Below, one piece after another: positions 1 through 8,516 of a stretch of 64,000 nt of DNA. Where the stretch lies: NCBI GenBank assembly GCA_904502225.1, contig CAJGDO010000003.1:10393-74392 (forward strand), given 5' to 3'. A model generated the notes under the pieces. That model was given only the letters and a program-made list of their open reading frames with translations, was not told where the DNA came from and ran no database searches. Each line of letters starts with the position of its first letter. Within the stretch, counting starts at the first letter, position 1. Both the position numbers and the translations under genes were made by a program. The DNA is from an uncultured Clostridia bacterium. Lineage in GTDB: Bacteria > Bacillota > Clostridia > Christensenellales > Borkfalkiaceae.

Positions 1-33
1 AAGACAATATAAGTTTAAATGGAGGGTTTAGCG

Positions 34-723
34 ATGGATTTTGTACAAACATTTTTTGGAAAAATATTTGCTAATGATTTATCTATTATAGAATACGTTA
101 TAAGGCTTGTTTTAGCACTTATGCTTGGCTTTGCAATCGGCTTTGAAAGAAAGATGAGATTTAAAGAAGCCGGCCCAAGAACACACACAATCGTTTGTAT
201 AGGTGCTTGTCTATTTACAATGCTTTCAATTAAGGCGTTTGAAGGCTCAGACCCAGCCAGAATTGCCGCACAAGTTGTACCTGGTATCGGTTTTATCGGT
301 GCGGGAATGATTTTTTATAGCAAGGAAACCGTGCACGGCTTAACCACTGCTGCAGGCATGTGGACAACGGCTGCTATTGGTATGGCAGTTGGTTGTGGTT
401 GGTACATTGTTTCTGTTCTTGCGACAACTTTGGTAATTTGCGTTCAATGCATAATGCACACTAATTTTAAGGTGTTCCATACCCGTCATTTTGTAAAAGT
501 AAACGTTATTTTCACTGATGGTGATGGAAAGGTTGCAGAACAAATTAAAGAAATTTTTGGCGTTGCACATTTTAACAAAATCAATGCTAAAAAAGATGGT
601 GGAAACGTTGTATATAGCGTCGTTATAAGCACTGACAAACAAATCACCGCACACGAAATACATAATATCATTAACTCAAACCCAGACATCATATCAATTG
701 CACGTCAAGACGACGACTTTTAA
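34..723 (+). CDS. MgtC/SapB family membrane protein
   Basis: Integral membrane protein of the MgtC/SapB family. An N-terminal domain of about four membrane helices (to residue ~140) contains the family signature GFERKMRFKEAGPRTH near residues 33-48, and a soluble ACT-like C-terminal domain follows. MgtC proteins are linked to adaptation to low magnesium and to modulation of the F-type ATP synthase; which applies here cannot be told. A longer frame opens at 19, but GGAGGG at 21-26 is a good ribosome binding site for the ATG at 34, so I use that start (229 residues, normal for the family). The stop overlaps the next start (TAATG), so the two genes are probably co-transcribed. Confidence 0.9.
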   Translation: MDFVQTFFGKIFANDLSIIEYVIRLVLALMLGFAIGFERKMRFKEAGPRTHTIVCIGACLFTMLSIKAFEGSDPARIAAQVVPGIGFIGAGMIFYSKETVHGLTTAAGMWTTAAIGMAVGCGWYIVSVLATTLVICVQCIMHTNFKVFHTRHFVKVNVIFTDGDGKVAEQIKEIFGVAHFNKINAKKDGGNVVYSVVISTDKQITAHEIHNIINSNPDIISIARQDDDF

Positions 724-1550
724 TGGTAAATAAAATGGCAAAAGACATTTTTAATAAAGATATATCTAACTTAAAACAAAAGAAATTACTTTTGCTTGAT
801 ATGGACGGAACGATTTACCTTGAAAACGATTTGTTTGAAGGGGTGGATAAACTGTTAAAGCAAACGGATGCTTCGGGTGGAAAATACGTTTTTATTACCA
901 ATAATTCATCACGCTCGGTCAAAGATTACGTGTTAAAATTGCATAAATTGGGGTTAGATTACGTGACCGAAAACGATTTTTTAACTTCGGCACAAGTATC
1001 AAAAGTTTTATTAAAAGAAAAGTTTGGCACAAACCTTATATATGCACAAGGCACAAGGTCGTTTATCACAGAGTTAAAAGAAAGTGGGCTTAATATAACC
1101 GAAAAGTTTGATGAAAACGCCGTTGCAGTTATTGTTGGTTTTGACACTGAATTAACAAGCGAAAAGTTAAGAAATACTTGCGAAATATTAACTAAAAAAG
1201 ATATACCTTATTATGCGACAAATCCGGATTGGGTTTGCCCTGTTGATTTTGGATTTATACCCGATTGTGGCTCAATGTGTTTCGGCATAGAAAAAGCCAC
1301 GGGAAAAAGCCCTATTTATATAGGAAAACCTCAACCACAAATGGTTTATTCTGCAATGCAAAAGTTTGGTTTTAGTAAAGAGCAAACGGTTGTTATTGGC
1401 GATAGGATTTATACAGACATAGCGTCTGGCGTAAACGCTGGGGTAGACACTGTTTTGGTGTTAAGTGGGGAAACCACGTTAGAGCAGTGTAAAGAAAGCC
1501 AAATTAAACCAACTTACGTGCTAAACCATATAAAAGAAATTTTAGAATAG
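723..1550 (+). CDS. HAD-superfamily subclass IIA phosphatase (NagD-like)
   Basis: Haloacid-dehalogenase phosphatase of 275 residues, of the NagD/4-nitrophenylphosphatase type. Motif I is DMDGT with nucleophile Asp26 and acid/base Asp28, motif II is TNNSS near residue 59, the cap domain lies between, motif III Lys is in GKPQPQM and motif IV is IGDRIYTDI. The enzyme is cytosolic; family members dephosphorylate sugar phosphates or nucleotides, and the substrate here is unknown. The start overlaps the stop of the MgtC-like gene in TAATG, so translation may be coupled; an in-frame ATG at 735 is an alternative. A strong terminator follows at 1561. Confidence 0.9.
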   Translation: MVNKMAKDIFNKDISNLKQKKLLLLDMDGTIYLENDLFEGVDKLLKQTDASGGKYVFITNNSSRSVKDYVLKLHKLGLDYVTENDFLTSAQVSKVLLKEKFGTNLIYAQGTRSFITELKESGLNITEKFDENAVAVIVGFDTELTSEKLRNTCEILTKKDIPYYATNPDWVCPVDFGFIPDCGSMCFGIEKATGKSPIYIGKPQPQMVYSAMQKFGFSKEQTVVIGDRIYTDIASGVNAGVDTVLVLSGETTLEQCKESQIKPTYVLNHIKEILE

Positions 1551-1560
1551 TTTATAATTA

Positions 1561-1590
1561 AAGATAGCGACTTTGTCGCTATCTTTTTTA
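1561..1590 (+). terminator. Rho-independent terminator after the HAD phosphatase
   Basis: Perfect stem GATAGCGAC/GTCGCTATC with a TTT loop, followed by a T-run. It ends the MgtC-HAD transcription unit. Confidence 0.9.
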
Positions 1591-1643
1591 TATTGGCTTG
1601 ACTATATTAAGTTATAGTGATAAAATACAAATGAGGTGAAAAA

Positions 1644-2319
1644 ATGGTAAACATTTTAATTGTAGATGACGATAAAAACATAAGAAAATTAATGCAAGTT
1701 GTCTTGGAAAGGCAGGGCTTTAACGTTCATTTAGCAAGCGATGGGTTGGAAGCGTTAAAAGTTATTGACCAAGTTAAAATTGACCTTGCAATCGTTGATA
1801 TTTATGATGCCTAATTTAGATGGCTATGAGTTTACTAAAACCCTTCGTGAAGGTAATGCAGAACTATCAGTTTTAATGGTTTCTGCAAAACAACTTGCAG
1901 AAGATAGGAAGAAAGGTTTTCTTGCGGGCATTGACGATTATATGACAAAGCCAATCGATATAGAAGAATTTTTATTGCACGTTAAAGCACTTTTAAGGCG
2001 TGCAAAAATCAACGATGAAAAGCGAATAGTTATAGGCGACGTTATAGTTGATAGCGAGTCTATGACGGTAAGTAGAAACGGCCAAGTGCAAGAACTTCCA
2101 CAAAAAGAATTTTTGCTTTTGTATAAACTCTTGTCTTATCCTGATAAAATTTTCACAAGAATACAACTTATGGATGAGATATGGGGTATGGATTGTGAAA
2201 CGGGCTGGGAAACGGTGACCGTGCATATTGCAAGACTTCGAAAGCGTTTTGAGGGCTGGCAAGAGTTTGAAATTCAGTCGATAAGGGGCTTGGGCTATAA
2301 GGCGGTAAAAGCAAAATGA
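1644..2319 (+). pseudogene. OmpR-family response regulator, frameshifted
   Basis: DNA-binding response regulator broken by one base. The frame starting at ATG 1644 (ribosome site GAGGTG at 1633) encodes a receiver domain with acidic Asp8-Asp10 and runs to LAIVDI, then stops at 1812-1814. The rest continues in another frame with MMPNLDGYEF, the TKP lysine and an intact OmpR/PhoB winged-helix domain to 2319. Removing one T from the T-run at 1801-1803 restores a standard 224-residue protein with phospho-acceptor Asp52. Its stop overlaps the kinase start (ATGA), a typical pair. It is either a genuine recent pseudogene or a sequencing/assembly error; the intact downstream frame argues that the lesion is recent or artefactual. 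Confidence 0.85.
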
Positions 2320-3389
2320 AACTAAATTATTTAAAAGACAGTTCAAAAGATATAACAGACAAAAAAAGGCGAAGAAAAATTCACTCAATGTTTATGTGGT
2401 CGGTGTTTTTTATACTAATAGCGACCTATTTGTTGATGATAGCAACCCTTTTTATTTTGGTAAAACTTGACGTTTTGCACGTTGAAATGTTGTCCTTATC
2501 ATCGTGGCTACTTATGCTTATATTCTTGGTGGCAAGTTTTGTTATCGGCTCGCTTTTAACCATAATTGTAAGTAAGTTTTTGTTAAGCACAGTCAACACG
2601 GTTGCAGAGGGTATGAGTGCACTTGCAAAAGGCAACTTTGACGTTAGGATTGACCTTGGAAAAAACGAAGAAGCAAAGCAACTTGCACAAGGTTTTAATA
2701 ATTTGGCACAAGAATTAAAGGGAATTTCTGTTTTAAGGTCAAATTTTGTAAACGAGTTTGCACACGAGTTTAAAACGCCTATCGTATCTATAAAAGGCTT
2801 TGCAGAAGTGTTAAAGCAAGATGATTTAACCGAAAAGCAAAGGAAAGAGTATCTTGATATTATCATTGAAGAGGCGGATAGATTAACTGCACTTTCATCA
2901 AACTCTCTTAACCTTTCAAAAATAGAAAACCAAAGAATATTAACCGATATAACCAAATTTAACGTGTCAGAGCAAATTAGAAACAGTGTTTTGCTTTTAG
3001 AAAAAAAGTGGCAAGATAAAAATTTAGAATTAGTTATTTCGCTTGATGAATGCACTGTTTTTGCAAATGAAGAAATGCTAAAACAAGTTTTTATAAACCT
3101 TATTGATAACGCAATAAAGTTTTCGGAAAATAACGGGCAAATCAATATTGAATTGAACCAAAATGAAAAGCAAACCACGTTTTCAATAGCAAACGGTGGT
3201 CAAGGCATAAAAGAACAAGATATAAATAAGGTTTTTGAAAAGTTTTATAGGGATAAAGGCGTAAACGCAGGCGGACACGGCATAGGGCTTGCAATCGTTA
3301 AAAAAATCGTGGAATTGCACGACGGTAAAGTTAAGGTTGAAAGCCAAAACGGGCTAACAAAGTTTACGGTTATATTGCCTAAAAAATAA
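2316..3389 (+). CDS. Two-component sensor histidine kinase
   Basis: Membrane sensor kinase of 357 residues. Two membrane helices (about 29-50 and 64-88) enclose only a short extracytoplasmic loop, so it probably senses the membrane or an intramembrane cue. A HAMP linker (about 90-135) leads to the HisKA domain with H-box EFAHEFKTP (phospho-accepting His150), then an HATPase_c domain with N-box NLIDNAIKFS and glycine motifs GGQGI and GGHGIGLAI. It overlaps the response-regulator gene by four bases and is its natural partner. The regulator carries a frameshift, so this kinase may lack a working partner unless that lesion is an artefact. Confidence 0.92.
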   Translation: MKLNYLKDSSKDITDKKRRRKIHSMFMWSVFFILIATYLLMIATLFILVKLDVLHVEMLSLSSWLLMLIFLVASFVIGSLLTIIVSKFLLSTVNTVAEGMSALAKGNFDVRIDLGKNEEAKQLAQGFNNLAQELKGISVLRSNFVNEFAHEFKTPIVSIKGFAEVLKQDDLTEKQRKEYLDIIIEEADRLTALSSNSLNLSKIENQRILTDITKFNVSEQIRNSVLLLEKKWQDKNLELVISLDECTVFANEEMLKQVFINLIDNAIKFSENNGQINIELNQNEKQTTFSIANGGQGIKEQDINKVFEKFYRDKGVNAGGHGIGLAIVKKIVELHDGKVKVESQNGLTKFTVILPKK

Positions 3390-3500
3390 TAAAAAAGGCA
3401 TAAATTTTCGACAAATTATTATATAAATAATTGCTATTAAAAAACAATTGTGATAAAATCATATTAAAGTAATAAATTATTATGTCAGAGAGGAAAAAAT

Positions 3501-4853
3501 ATGAATCAATTAAAGGTAGGTTTTGGTAGAGCAAACATCACTCCGCCTATGGGTATAAACGTAAGCGGTTATTTTGTAAAACGCAAAGCCGAAGGTGTTT
3601 TGGACCAGTTGGAAGCAAACGCCGTTGCTATTTGCGATGGAAAGACGACAGTGCTTTTGATTGCACTTGACTTGTTGGGGCTTGTTCAAGGCTGTGCTCC
3701 AAAATTTATTGATGCAATAAGCCAAAAAACAGGCTTATCAAAAGAGTCAATATTTGTGCATTGCACCCATACTCACACCGGTCCAGATTTGGGCGTTGTG
3801 GATGGCGAAGATGCCCAAAAACTTGTGGATGACAATAGGGATTTTTTAATATCAAGATGCATTGACGTGGCACATTTTGCCCTTAACGACTTAAAACCAG
3901 CAAAGATGGGATATGGCGTTGCAAAAGCACCAAATATAGCATTTATAAGAAGATACCGTATGAAAGACGGTTCTGTTAAAACAAACCCAGGCGTTCTTAA
4001 CCCAGATATTCTCCATCCAATTGGTGAAATAGATGATACGGTAAACGTTATTCGTTTTGATAGAGAAAATGCTGAAACGGTTGTTTTAGCAAACTTTGGT
4101 TGCCACCCAGACACTGTTGGTGGAAACCTTATTTCAGGGGACTGGCCAACGTTGACAAGGCATTTTGTAGAAAAGGCAATCGACAATACAAAGTGTATAT
4201 TCTTTAACGGGGCACAAGGGGACGTAAACCACGTTAACGTTCACCCAACAAAAGGCGACTTTAACGATATGTTTAACGACTTTGACGGATGCTCTCGTGG
4301 ATATGGCCACGCAAGACATATGGGCAGGGTTGTTGCAGGTGCAGTTATGCAAGTTTACGACAAGGTAAACTACGTTGAAGATAGTGAAATCAAGTGTTTA
4401 CAAAAGACTTATGATATACCTTCAAATAAACCAGACCCAAAGGATTTGCCACTTGCAAGAAAATATTATCAATTGCATTTAGATGGTAAAGATGATGAAA
4501 TACCTTATAAGGCAATGATGCTAACCACCGTACTTGCAAACGCAAGAAGAATGATAAGGTTAGAACACGGCCCTGAAAACTTCCAATTAACGTTTAGTGC
4601 AATTAGATTAGGTAAAGTTGCATTGTTTGGAATTCCAGGCGAACCATTTAATGGCATAGGAAAGGGTATTAAACAAACAGAGGGCTATGATTTGATTATG
4701 CCTTGCTGTTTAGTAAATGGATATAACGGATATTTCCCAATGCAAGATTCTTATGATGAAGGCGGTTATGAAGCCAGCACTTCAATATTTAAGGCAGGGG
4801 TAGCCGAAAAGATTATTGTTTGCGGACAAGAAATGTTGACGGAAATTAAATAA
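3501..4853 (+). CDS. Neutral/alkaline ceramidase-like hydrolase, copy 1
   Basis: Protein of 450 residues from the neutral/alkaline non-lysosomal ceramidase N-terminal-domain family (metal-dependent amidohydrolase fold). Visible motifs are the N-terminal GRANITPPMG, probable zinc-ligand region HCTHTHTGP (residues 87-95), and NFGCHPDTVGG near residue 200. At the place where true ceramidases carry their catalytic Ser (GNxSPN type), this protein has GDVNH, so ceramide hydrolysis is doubtful. There is no signal peptide, so it is probably cytosolic. The next gene is a tandem paralog whose central third is almost identical at the DNA level. Ribosome site GAGAGGAAA precedes the ATG. Substrate unknown. 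Confidence 0.8.
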   Translation: MNQLKVGFGRANITPPMGINVSGYFVKRKAEGVLDQLEANAVAICDGKTTVLLIALDLLGLVQGCAPKFIDAISQKTGLSKESIFVHCTHTHTGPDLGVVDGEDAQKLVDDNRDFLISRCIDVAHFALNDLKPAKMGYGVAKAPNIAFIRRYRMKDGSVKTNPGVLNPDILHPIGEIDDTVNVIRFDRENAETVVLANFGCHPDTVGGNLISGDWPTLTRHFVEKAIDNTKCIFFNGAQGDVNHVNVHPTKGDFNDMFNDFDGCSRGYGHARHMGRVVAGAVMQVYDKVNYVEDSEIKCLQKTYDIPSNKPDPKDLPLARKYYQLHLDGKDDEIPYKAMMLTTVLANARRMIRLEHGPENFQLTFSAIRLGKVALFGIPGEPFNGIGKGIKQTEGYDLIMPCCLVNGYNGYFPMQDSYDEGGYEASTSIFKAGVAEKIIVCGQEMLTEIK

Positions 4854-4885
4854 TATAAAAAGTAATAAAATAAGGATAGAAAAAT

Positions 4886-6235
4886 ATGTTAAAAGTTGGT
4901 TTTGGTAGAGCGAATATTACCCCAGCAATGGGAATACCTGTTGCAGGGTATGCAGTTAGGAGACTTGCTGACGGCGTTTTAGATGAATTAGAAGTAAATG
5001 CTATTGCCCTTGATGATGGAAACAAAAAAGCAGTTATGCTTTCTTTGGACAATATAGGTATCGCCAAAGTGTATTATGAACAATTCAAGCAAACCATTTG
5101 CGAAAAAGTAGGCTTAAAAAGAGAAGAACTCTTTATGCACTGCACTCACACCCACACGGGCCCAGCGTTAAGGCCTGTTTCTGGCGAAGAAGAATTAAAA
5201 ATGGTTGAAACTTATAAAGATTTTGTTATAAAAAGGTGCGTTGACGTGGCACAATTTGCCCTTAACGACTTAAAACCAGCAAAGATGGGATATGGCGTTG
5301 CAAAAGCACCAAACATTGCATTTATAAGAAGATACCGCATGAAAGACGGTTCTGTTAAAACAAACCCAGGCGTTCTTAACCCAGATATTCTCCATCCAAT
5401 TGGCGAAACTGATGAAAGCGTAAGCGTTATCCGTTTTGATAGAGAAAACGCTGAAAGTGTTGTTTTGGTAAACTTTGGTTGCCACCCAGACACTGTTGGT
5501 GGAACAAAGATTTCAGCCGATTGGCCAGGTTTTACAAGGCGTTTTGTAGAAAAGGCAATCGACAATACAAAGTGCATATTATTTAACGGTTCTGAAGGGG
5601 ACGTAAACCACGTTAACGTTCACCCAACCAAGGGCGACTTTAACGATATGTTTAACGACTTTGACGGATGCTCTCGTGGATATGGCCACGCAAGACATAT
5701 GGGCAGGGTAATCGCAGGTGCAGTTATGCAAGTTTACGATAAGGTAAACTACGTTGAAGATACTGAAATTAAGTGCTTGCAAAAGACTTATGATATACCA
5801 GCCAACGTTCCAGACCCAAAAGATATGCCACTTGCAAGAAAATATCACGAATTGCATTTAGCGGGTAGGGACGATGAAATCCCTTATAAAGCAATGATGC
5901 TAACAACAGTTGTTTGTGAAGCGGGCAGAATGGTAAGGCTAGAACATGGCCCAGAAAGTTTCCCATTCTTATTAAGTGCGATTTCAATTGGCAAAATTGC
6001 TCTTTTTGGTATCCCGGGCGAACCATTTAACGGCATTGGCTCTCAATTAAAACAAACCGAAGGCTTTGATATGATTGTTCCTTGTTGTTTGGTAAACAGC
6101 CACGAAGGTTATTTCCCAATGCAAGATTCTTATGATGAAGGCGGTTATGAAGCAAGGGTATCAAACTTTAAAGCAGGTGTTGCTGAAAAGATTATCGCTT
6201 ACGGCAAAGAAATGTTAGCAGAAATCAAGAAATAA
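4886..6235 (+). CDS. Neutral/alkaline ceramidase-like hydrolase, copy 2
   Basis: Paralog of the preceding gene, 449 residues, 32 bases downstream and so in the same operon. It keeps GRANITPAMG, HCTHTHTGP, GCHPDTVGG and GEPFNGIG, and again has GDVNH instead of the ceramidase catalytic-Ser motif. The segments about 5246-5770 here and 3878-4402 in copy 1 are nearly identical even at silent positions, while the first ~110 residues and the C-terminal third have diverged; gene conversion in the middle is the simplest explanation. No signal peptide. A terminator follows at 6261. Confidence 0.8.
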   Translation: MLKVGFGRANITPAMGIPVAGYAVRRLADGVLDELEVNAIALDDGNKKAVMLSLDNIGIAKVYYEQFKQTICEKVGLKREELFMHCTHTHTGPALRPVSGEEELKMVETYKDFVIKRCVDVAQFALNDLKPAKMGYGVAKAPNIAFIRRYRMKDGSVKTNPGVLNPDILHPIGETDESVSVIRFDRENAESVVLVNFGCHPDTVGGTKISADWPGFTRRFVEKAIDNTKCILFNGSEGDVNHVNVHPTKGDFNDMFNDFDGCSRGYGHARHMGRVIAGAVMQVYDKVNYVEDTEIKCLQKTYDIPANVPDPKDMPLARKYHELHLAGRDDEIPYKAMMLTTVVCEAGRMVRLEHGPESFPFLLSAISIGKIALFGIPGEPFNGIGSQLKQTEGFDMIVPCCLVNSHEGYFPMQDSYDEGGYEARVSNFKAGVAEKIIAYGKEMLAEIKK

Positions 6236-6260
6236 TAATATAATACAATGTAATAATTGA

Positions 6261-6287
6261 AAAACAAGGGCAAAACCCTTGTTTTTT
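6261..6287 (+). terminator. Terminator after the ceramidase-like pair
   Basis: Stem AACAAGGG/CCCTTGTT around CAAAA, then a T-run. Confidence 0.85.
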
Positions 6288-6307
6288 GATGAAAAAAAGG
6301 TATAGTT

Positions 6308-7597
6308 ATGGAAATTCTTTTAAGTTTAGCAATAGCACTTTTTGCGGGGCTAATGTTGTCAAGAGTTGCAAAATTATTAGGATTACCTGCCGTCACGGCA
6401 TATTTGGTTGCAGGTATTTTTATCGGGCCATTTTGTTTGGGCAGGCTTGGGGTTCAAGGCGTTGGTTTTTCAACCGGCTTGCTTGAAGATATGGGCATAA
6501 TTTCAGACGTTGCGTTGGGCTTTATCGCCTTTGCAATCGGCAATGAATTTAGGCTTTCACAATTAAAATCAATCGGCAGACAAGCGACGATAATAGGTAT
6601 ATTACAAGCCGTTATTACAACAGTTGTGGTCGATATAGCACTTATTGGTTTGCATTTTATAATCCCTGACAAGTTCCCGCTTTCAGCAGCAATTATAATG
6701 GGTGCAATTGCGGCGGCAACAGCACCAGCAGCAACCCTTATGGTTGTCCGTCAATATAAGTCAAAAGGCCCTGTGACCGACGTTTTATTACCAGTCGTTG
6801 CACTTGACGACGCAGTGGGTTTGGTTCTTTTTTCAATTTCGTTTGGTATCGCAAGGGCATTAGAAGAAAGCGTAAGCGTACTTGCAATTATCGTTGAGCC
6901 TATTGCTGAAGTTGTTTTATCGGTTGGGCTCGGTGCAGTTATGGGATATGTGTTTACGTATTTTGAAAGGTTTTTCCACTCACGTTCAAAACGTCTTGCA
7001 ATGAGCGTTGCTTTCGTGTTCTTAACCGTGGGTATATCTATGATAGAGTTTGAAATTGGCGGAATTGCATTGCGTTTTTCACCATTACTTGCGTGTATGA
7101 TGCTTGGAACAATCTTTTGTAATATTTGCGATTTTTCCGAACAACTTATGGATAGACTTGACAGGTGGACGGCACCAATATTTATCTTATTCTTCGTAAT
7201 AAGTGGTGCAGAATTAGATTTAACCGTTTTAACCGACCTAATTATTGTGTTGGTTGGTGTGGTGTATATTATTTTCCGTTGCATTGGTAAATATTTTGGT
7301 GCATCATTTAGTGCAAAACTTGCAAAGAGTTCTAAAACTATCCAAAAATACTTGGGTATAACCTTATGGCCACAAGCGGGCGTTGCGTTGGGTATGGCAA
7401 TAACTGTGGGCAAGGCAATGGGTGGCAGTATAGCAATAATAGTCGCTAACTTAACACTATTCTCTGTGCTTATATATGAACTTGTTGGACCATACTTAAC
7501 AAAAATCGCCTTAACAAAAGCGGGCGAAATCGATAAAGAAGGCAAGGTTAGTGAAAGAACACAAAATATCGAAACGCAAAACACTGTTAATCAATAA
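6308..7597 (+). CDS. Cation/proton antiporter (CPA2/KefB-like)
   Basis: Polytopic membrane protein of 429 residues with roughly 12-13 hydrophobic helices, matching the Na+/H+ exchanger domain of the CPA2 family. The early part (RVAKLLGLPAVTAYLVAGI) and the ALDDAVG segment near residue 165, with paired acidic residues expected in the ion site, fit this family. It would exchange Na+ or K+ for H+ across the cytoplasmic membrane. There is no C-terminal RCK/TrkA nucleotide-binding domain, so it is the short form. It stands alone between two terminators; AAAAAAGG precedes the ATG. Confidence 0.88.
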   Translation: MEILLSLAIALFAGLMLSRVAKLLGLPAVTAYLVAGIFIGPFCLGRLGVQGVGFSTGLLEDMGIISDVALGFIAFAIGNEFRLSQLKSIGRQATIIGILQAVITTVVVDIALIGLHFIIPDKFPLSAAIIMGAIAAATAPAATLMVVRQYKSKGPVTDVLLPVVALDDAVGLVLFSISFGIARALEESVSVLAIIVEPIAEVVLSVGLGAVMGYVFTYFERFFHSRSKRLAMSVAFVFLTVGISMIEFEIGGIALRFSPLLACMMLGTIFCNICDFSEQLMDRLDRWTAPIFILFFVISGAELDLTVLTDLIIVLVGVVYIIFRCIGKYFGASFSAKLAKSSKTIQKYLGITLWPQAGVALGMAITVGKAMGGSIAIIVANLTLFSVLIYELVGPYLTKIALTKAGEIDKEGKVSERTQNIETQNTVNQ

Positions 7598-7601
7598 AAT
7601 T

Positions 7602-7634
7602 AAAGGCGTTGCTAATAGCAACGCCTTTCTTTTG
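7602..7634 (+). terminator. Terminator after the antiporter
   Basis: Stem AAAGGCGTTGCTA/AGCAACGCCTTT with a very short loop, followed by CTTTTG. Confidence 0.85.
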
Positions 7635-7648
7635 CCAAACTTTCCCTA

Positions 7649-7678
7649 TTGATTTATTATACTATTATATAGTATAAT
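7649..7678 (+). promoter_or_regulatory. Promoter with inverted repeat before the NlpC/P60 gene
   Basis: TTGATT (7649) and TATAAT (7673) are separated by 18 bases. The arms TTATACTA (7657-7664) and TAGTATAA (7670-7677) form a perfect inverted repeat overlapping the -10 box, a plausible operator. Transcription would begin about at the GTG start codon, so the message may be leaderless. Confidence 0.5.
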
Positions 7679-7684
7679 AAAATC

Positions 7685-8461
7685 GTGAAAGAGATAATAA
7701 TTTTATTAATTAGTTTAATATTTATGTTTTCGTGCGGGTGTGTTCAAAGCACGATAAAAGAGCAAGAAAATTTAACCGAAAATTTGCCTACAACGTCACC
7801 AATTTTGCCAGAAGAAGATGATGAGGAAAAGAAAAAAACTTATATTGTGTCAAACACAAACGGCATAAGGATAAGAAGTGGTGCTGGCACAAACTATGCG
7901 GTTATAGGTCAAATAGAAAAAAACGATATGCTTTGCTTTAAGGGCAAAACGGGCAATTATTACATAACCACTTATAAAGAACAAACCGCTTATATCCACG
8001 CAGACTATTGCAGTTTAATTGAGTTTAGCACTGCGAGTGACCAAGTGGAAAAAGCCATAAGTTTAGGCACTGAACTTTTGGGATACCCTTACGTTTGGGG
8101 AAGCCAGCGTTATCATTGGGGGAACGGCGTGTTAAACAAAAACTTTGTAAACGGCGAGTTTGACTGTTCGGCTTTCGTGCAGTATATTTATTACAAGACC
8201 AATAAGGTTTTGCTTGACGTGACAAGCCGTGCTCAATCAACCGAAGGCGAGTTGGTGGATAAACAAGATTTAAAGCGTGGGGACTTAATGTTTTTTACAA
8301 ACGCATCGAGAAAGGATAAGGTTGGCATTGAAAAAGTCGGGCACGTTGGCATATATTTTGGCAACAACTATATTTTGCACACGGCAAGTGATTACGCCGT
8401 TTTAGAGCCGATTTCGGCAAATAGATGGTCGTATTATTTACATTCAAGGCGGGTTGTCTAA
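7685..8461 (+). CDS. NlpC/P60 cell-wall hydrolase with SH3 domain, lipoprotein
   Basis: Secreted peptidoglycan hydrolase of 258 residues. A hydrophobic signal with a Cys after it (LIFMFSC) suggests lipoprotein anchoring. An SH3b domain (NGIRIRSGAG, about residues 58-115) binds the wall, and an NlpC/P60 domain (about 125-258) carries catalytic Cys in GEFDCSAF and His in VGHVGIYFG. Such enzymes cut gamma-D-Glu to diamino acid bonds in stem peptides. I use the GTG at 7685 because the next ATG (7724) would remove the signal peptide. No Shine-Dalgarno is visible and a TATAAT ends 7 bases upstream, so leaderless translation is possible. Confidence 0.88.
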   Translation: MKEIIILLISLIFMFSCGCVQSTIKEQENLTENLPTTSPILPEEDDEEKKKTYIVSNTNGIRIRSGAGTNYAVIGQIEKNDMLCFKGKTGNYYITTYKEQTAYIHADYCSLIEFSTASDQVEKAISLGTELLGYPYVWGSQRYHWGNGVLNKNFVNGEFDCSAFVQYIYYKTNKVLLDVTSRAQSTEGELVDKQDLKRGDLMFFTNASRKDKVGIEKVGHVGIYFGNNYILHTASDYAVLEPISANRWSYYLHSRRVV

Positions 8462-8465
8462 CTGA

Positions 8466-8494
8466 TTGACAATATCAAAAGATTTTGTTATCAT
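8466..8494 (+). promoter_or_regulatory. Promoter of the HAD (YjjG-like) gene
   Basis: TTGACA (8466) and TATCAT (8489) with 17-base spacing; a ribosome site AAGGA follows at 8501. Confidence 0.55.
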
Positions 8495-8516
8495 ATAATA
8501 AAGGATAACAAGACAA

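Noticed and set aside
3414..3433. AT-rich inverted repeat before the ceramidase-like pair
   Set aside because: Short and of such low complexity that chance is likely in this composition.
6751..7584. Long antisense frame over the antiporter
   Set aside because: A shadow of the strongly biased coding strand; composition is not protein-like, and the plus-strand gene has a full family match.
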